Origin: Montifringilla adamsi
Taxonomy: Eukaryota > Chordata > Aves > Passeriformes > Passeridae
Assembly: GCA_017590115.1 (NCBI GenBank)
Contig: JAGGNK010006626.1
Span: forward strand, 87,269 to 151,268
DNA: 64,000 nt
Direction: 5' to 3'
The notes below the pieces were generated by a model. That model did no database searches and was not told where the DNA came from. It was given only the letters and a program-made list of their open reading frames with translations. Position 1 is the first letter of the stretch. Every line of letters begins with the position of its first letter. Position numbers and translations under genes: made by a program. This document shows positions 60,400 to 64,000 of this stretch, in pieces.

Positions 60400-62590
60400 T
60401 CTTTCAGAAATGATGCATCAGTGAGGAGAACAATGTCCCTGTGTTCTCACTTCTGATGAGAAGGAAGACAGGGAAGACATTCAGCTTTTGGGGGCTGACA
60501 TAAGAGACAGACCCCCGGATGGTACAGGTCAAGTACCTAGGCTTTTGTGAACTGCGTGGTTTTTCCATCATCAGGTCAGAGCAAGTCCCAAGCATTTCGG
60601 AATGCAAGCATTGGTTTTGAAAAACAAGATGGAAGCAGCAGGTCTCTCCCCATAAAAGGCCACACAAACACTTGCAAAGACTGGGGACATGGGAAGACAG
60701 TAAAGACTGATTGCAGATGCTGTTAGTCCCCATATTTTCAGAAGCTCTTGCCAGGTTCCTGGCTAGAAAAGCTCTCTTTTCACACACCACAAAGCACTTC
60801 CACAGCAGAGTTCCACACAAATTTCCCCAGACTGCTTGCAACACACCCAGATTATGCTGAGAAGATGTTTACAGTGAAGAGCACCTTTGCTAATTCCAGA
60901 GCATCCCTGAGGAACAGCTTGGTTTAAGTCATTCCCATCCTCTGCCCAGGAGATGAAAGTAAAAGGGATCATGCCTCTGCTCTTACCAGGATCTGAGCCC
61001 CACCCTGCCTGCCTTCCACATTCCTGGGGTGGAAAGGGAGATCCTGCACTCCCACCCTTGAGCTCCATAACACAGGATCAGGCTACAGCCACTGCCAGCA
61101 GCAATATACAGGCTCTGCAGTCTGCTCAAGAGCTCACAGACAGACTGCTCAGGTATGCTCTGCAGGATGTGGTCTGGCCAGCCTGGAGATGGGCTGCCAC
61201 CAGGCTGAGCTGCCATAACACTGTTCCTGGTGACCAGGCAGCCATAGTGCTTCTGCTGTAGTCCTGCTCACCTCATCAGAGTACAGTGACAGCTCTGCAC
61301 AAAGACCAGCACAAAGTTGTACTTCTGTGCAGAAGGAAGTATTGAGTGCAACCATATCAAGATTGTAGTGAACAGCAAAGGCTGGAGAAGAGCTTCAAGA
61401 TGTCAGCACAGAGTGAGGCATGGAGGAGGCCAGGTCTGGGAATCATGAACAATGAGGCATAGGCTGAACCTGAAGGCCCCCCAGTCCTGGCAAAGGAGTA
61501 CATGGCTGTACCCCATCCCACCAGATAGGCCCCATCAGTTTCAGGCTGCTGCAGACACATGAGGGGAAAGGTGTGGACAGCACCCAGAAAAAGAGGAAAA
61601 TACTTCACAAGAGGGCATAGCAATACCAGCTGCACTATTTTAATGGGAGACCAAGGCTTTTCCTGCAGTTTTCACAGTTTTATATTCTTTTACAAGTGCC
61701 TTCAAGTCCTCTTAGGGGTCAGCACATTTCCCAGAACTGACCTGCCCCTGGTTTTACTGTCCTAGTGTTGCCAGAGGTATGACCTCCTGGAGGTGTTCTG
61801 AGGTCTTCCTCTTTGTGGGACACTTGCCTCCAGCAATGTTGATGAGCTGACACACAAAAATGACTGTCTGGTTTTGTAGAAAGGGCTGCAACTCCCAAAC
61901 AAAGGTCTCCTCACCCAGCGCCACAGATTTACTCTTTTGCCATTTACATGGTCAAAGCCATGTCCACCAGTGGCCCCATACAGCAACTATTTTAGCCAGG
62001 GCAGCAGGGCTGCAAGGATCTCTGAGCACTTCTAGAGTGAACTGCTGAGACATCAGGCTGAAAGACACCCATGTAAATCCTGGGCTCTTGCCCAGCGCCT
62101 GATGACCCTGGTGGCTGACAGCTGACGGATCTGAGGGTGCTGTTGAGCCATCTCCAAAAATTGACTCCATTGAGTAAATGTTGCTGTTTACAGCCTGCCT
62201 GAAGAGGAGGAAACTCTGTTTTCCTCATTGTCCACCACACAATGCATCCCAGGCAGGACTGGTGAACCAGGGAGTAACATAAGCAAGATTCTATTGAGCA
62301 AGATTCTATTGAGCAGATGGGCAGCTCCAGTCAGTTTCCACAACCATGTTTGCATCTCGCAACAGGCCAGAGAAACCTGAGAACAAGGAGCTGCTCCCCT
62401 TGGCCAGCACCACAACAGCAGTCATGCACTGCAGAATGGCGAAGACCATCTTAATTCGCCGCTTTACAGAGGGGAGGAAGAAAAGCCCAGGCTCCTCAGG
62501 AAGGACTTATCTAACTTCCCATGACCCAAGCACTTCCCAAGCACTCTCCATACTGACATCTCCAAGCTCCATCTATGGGACCTAATAATT
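60400..62590. other. Unassigned block with coding-like composition
   Basis: About 2.2 kb that is visibly less AT-rich than its flanks, with no simple repeats and none of the CR1 or LTR blocks seen elsewhere. Several ORFs of 60-146 codons occur on both strands, the longest at 60404-60844 (-). Open stretches in shifting minus-strand frames could mean an old processed pseudogene or an unrecognised retroelement interior. A 15-bp tandem duplication lies at 62282-62311. I cannot name a source gene. Confidence 0.35.
62282..62311. repeat. Perfect 15-bp tandem duplication
   Basis: 62282-62296 is repeated at 62297-62311. Confidence 0.95.
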
Positions 62591-64000
62591 TCTGTAAGGA
62601 AGCTCAAAAAGAAAGGCATAGTTTTTACAGAAATGCCCTGGATTCAGCAGAAACCCATATTTCACTTTCAGAGATTTGCAGAGGTGCTCACTACTGGAAA
62701 CTGATGCCCAAAAAAGGCATTCTCTGATTTTGTTTTCCCAGTTATCCTTAAAAACTGAAATACTTAGGCAAATAAGAACAGTTACTTTTTAGGCATCTCA
62801 GATACACTTCAATGGAATATTCAGCTGCCAGTAAATAAACTCTTAGAGTCATATGAGATGCCCTCAGGTACAAAACCTGGCTTCTAAGTGCTGTTTTAGA
62901 GGACCACATCATATCTGTCAACATCAAAAACAAGAGAGAATTTTAAGTAGCACGGAAGATATATGGGTATCTCCATCAAGCCTTGTATTAAAATTGAAAA
63001 AGAGACTCAGAATACCAGCTCCTAAGCAGCTCCTAAATTGTCTGCAGTTTATAATACCCATAATATAAGCTACAAGATTTTTTAAATATTTAAGCCTAAT
63101 GTCTTGCTCAGAGACTGTGGGGACATAGCTTTTTCCTTAAGCATTTGTCCTGTGGCTTAAGCCTGAAATGAAAGTGTGCCTAAACCATGTCAAAGGGAAT
63201 AAAATCAACTGCAGTGTGAGTTTTTGGCAGTACTGCTTCTACCTGGAGTTCAGAGTCATGGCTACATGGTTGGTTGCTCTTGGATGGATGCTTTGGAAGC
63301 ATCCTGCTCATCGCTGGAACAGAGAACATTTTGAGGAATCTCACTCTGCAATGACTCTGCAAGAAGCATAGGTAAAGCAGAGAGCTTTTTTTCAGCCCAT
63401 CAGTACTTAGTTTTTGCAATTGAAATGGTTACTTTAAGAGGCCTGTTTGTTGGGATAAAACCAGAGCTTACATTCAAAAATTGGAGAAGGACTTCCATGG
63501 CAAAAGCAGTGAGGAAACAATTTATGTAGAATCTGGTAAGAGATAAATAACTAAAGTGAAAACACTATTTACTGTAACATCATATTATATTACATATTTT
63601 AGATAACTCTATTATAAGAATTTTGGATCTCTATGAGATCTGTCAGGAGAATTCCTAGGTATCACTTCTCAGTAATAATGAAAATAATATGCATAATCAG
63701 GGATGAGTGTAGGAGGTTCCCTCAACTACAACAAGTATTTGGGTATTTGAACACTGTCTCATGTTAGAAAGCTTCAAAGATCTCCATTTTGGTTTTGTTG
63801 TGCCATCAAACTGCAAATAGCAAGTGCAACATAGAATTTGTTAGACCACAATTCTCAATTCAGAAACTGAAACACAAATAATTTTCAAAAAAGCAAAGCT
63901 AGAAATTATCTCAAAATTTTTCATGTCCTCAACTAAAATTGGTATCTGAATGAGGATATTGTCTTCTGAGTGTAAGACAAGTAAGTTTTTCATAATTACA
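62591..64000. other. Gene-free right edge
   Basis: AT-rich; nothing recognised up to the end of the window. Confidence 0.55.

Noticed and set aside
1..64000. CRISPR arrays, bacterial operons, tRNA or rRNA genes
   Set aside because: This is vertebrate nuclear DNA. I saw no direct-repeat/spacer arrays and no convincing tRNA or rRNA sequence.

Overview
This window is nuclear DNA from a bird, probably a songbird. The evidence is many CR1 LINE fragments with the avian 3' end (repeated ATTCTGTGA-type octamers), solo LTRs of families typical of bird genomes (one of them, at about 45.8 and 56.8 kb, I recognise as a family abundant in songbirds), and one intronless gene whose protein is clearly the vertebrate serotonin receptor 5-HT1A. 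Two runs of N show that it comes from a draft assembly.

Layout. 1-7.1 kb: AT-rich flank with microsatellites and one short CR1 tail. 7.1-12.45 kb: a GC- and CpG-rich domain holding HTR1A on the minus strand (CDS 10188-11426). A TATA-like site and a long polypurine-polypyrimidine tract lie upstream, and a possible poly(A) signal lies about 3 kb downstream. 12.45-19.5 kb: gene-free, possibly with conserved non-coding sequence close to HTR1A. 19.5-42 kb: gene-free DNA scattered with CR1 copies (21.0, 25.2, 29.4, 33.7 and 41.6 kb) and LTRs (24.4, 31.6 and 40 kb). 42-54 kb: mostly unannotatable AT-rich DNA, with an LTR-inside-LTR nest at 45.3-46.3 kb and an assembly gap at 46.9 kb. 54.3-59.1 kb: a dense transposon cluster, with one CR1 split by an LTR and a CR1 reverse-transcriptase relic split by another LTR. 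59.1-64 kb: no identified gene. A 2.2-kb stretch at 60.4-62.6 kb has a distinct, less AT-rich composition and is unexplained.

HTR1A is the only gene I can support. It is a Gi/o-coupled class A GPCR, and its core residues are all present. The rest of the window reads as the gene-poor surroundings of a brain-expressed receptor gene plus decayed retroelements. I found no convincing previously undescribed system. The observations most worth checking are the nested insertions, an alpharetrovirus-like solo LTR, the unexplained 60.4-62.6 kb block, and a few protein-like orphan ORFs.
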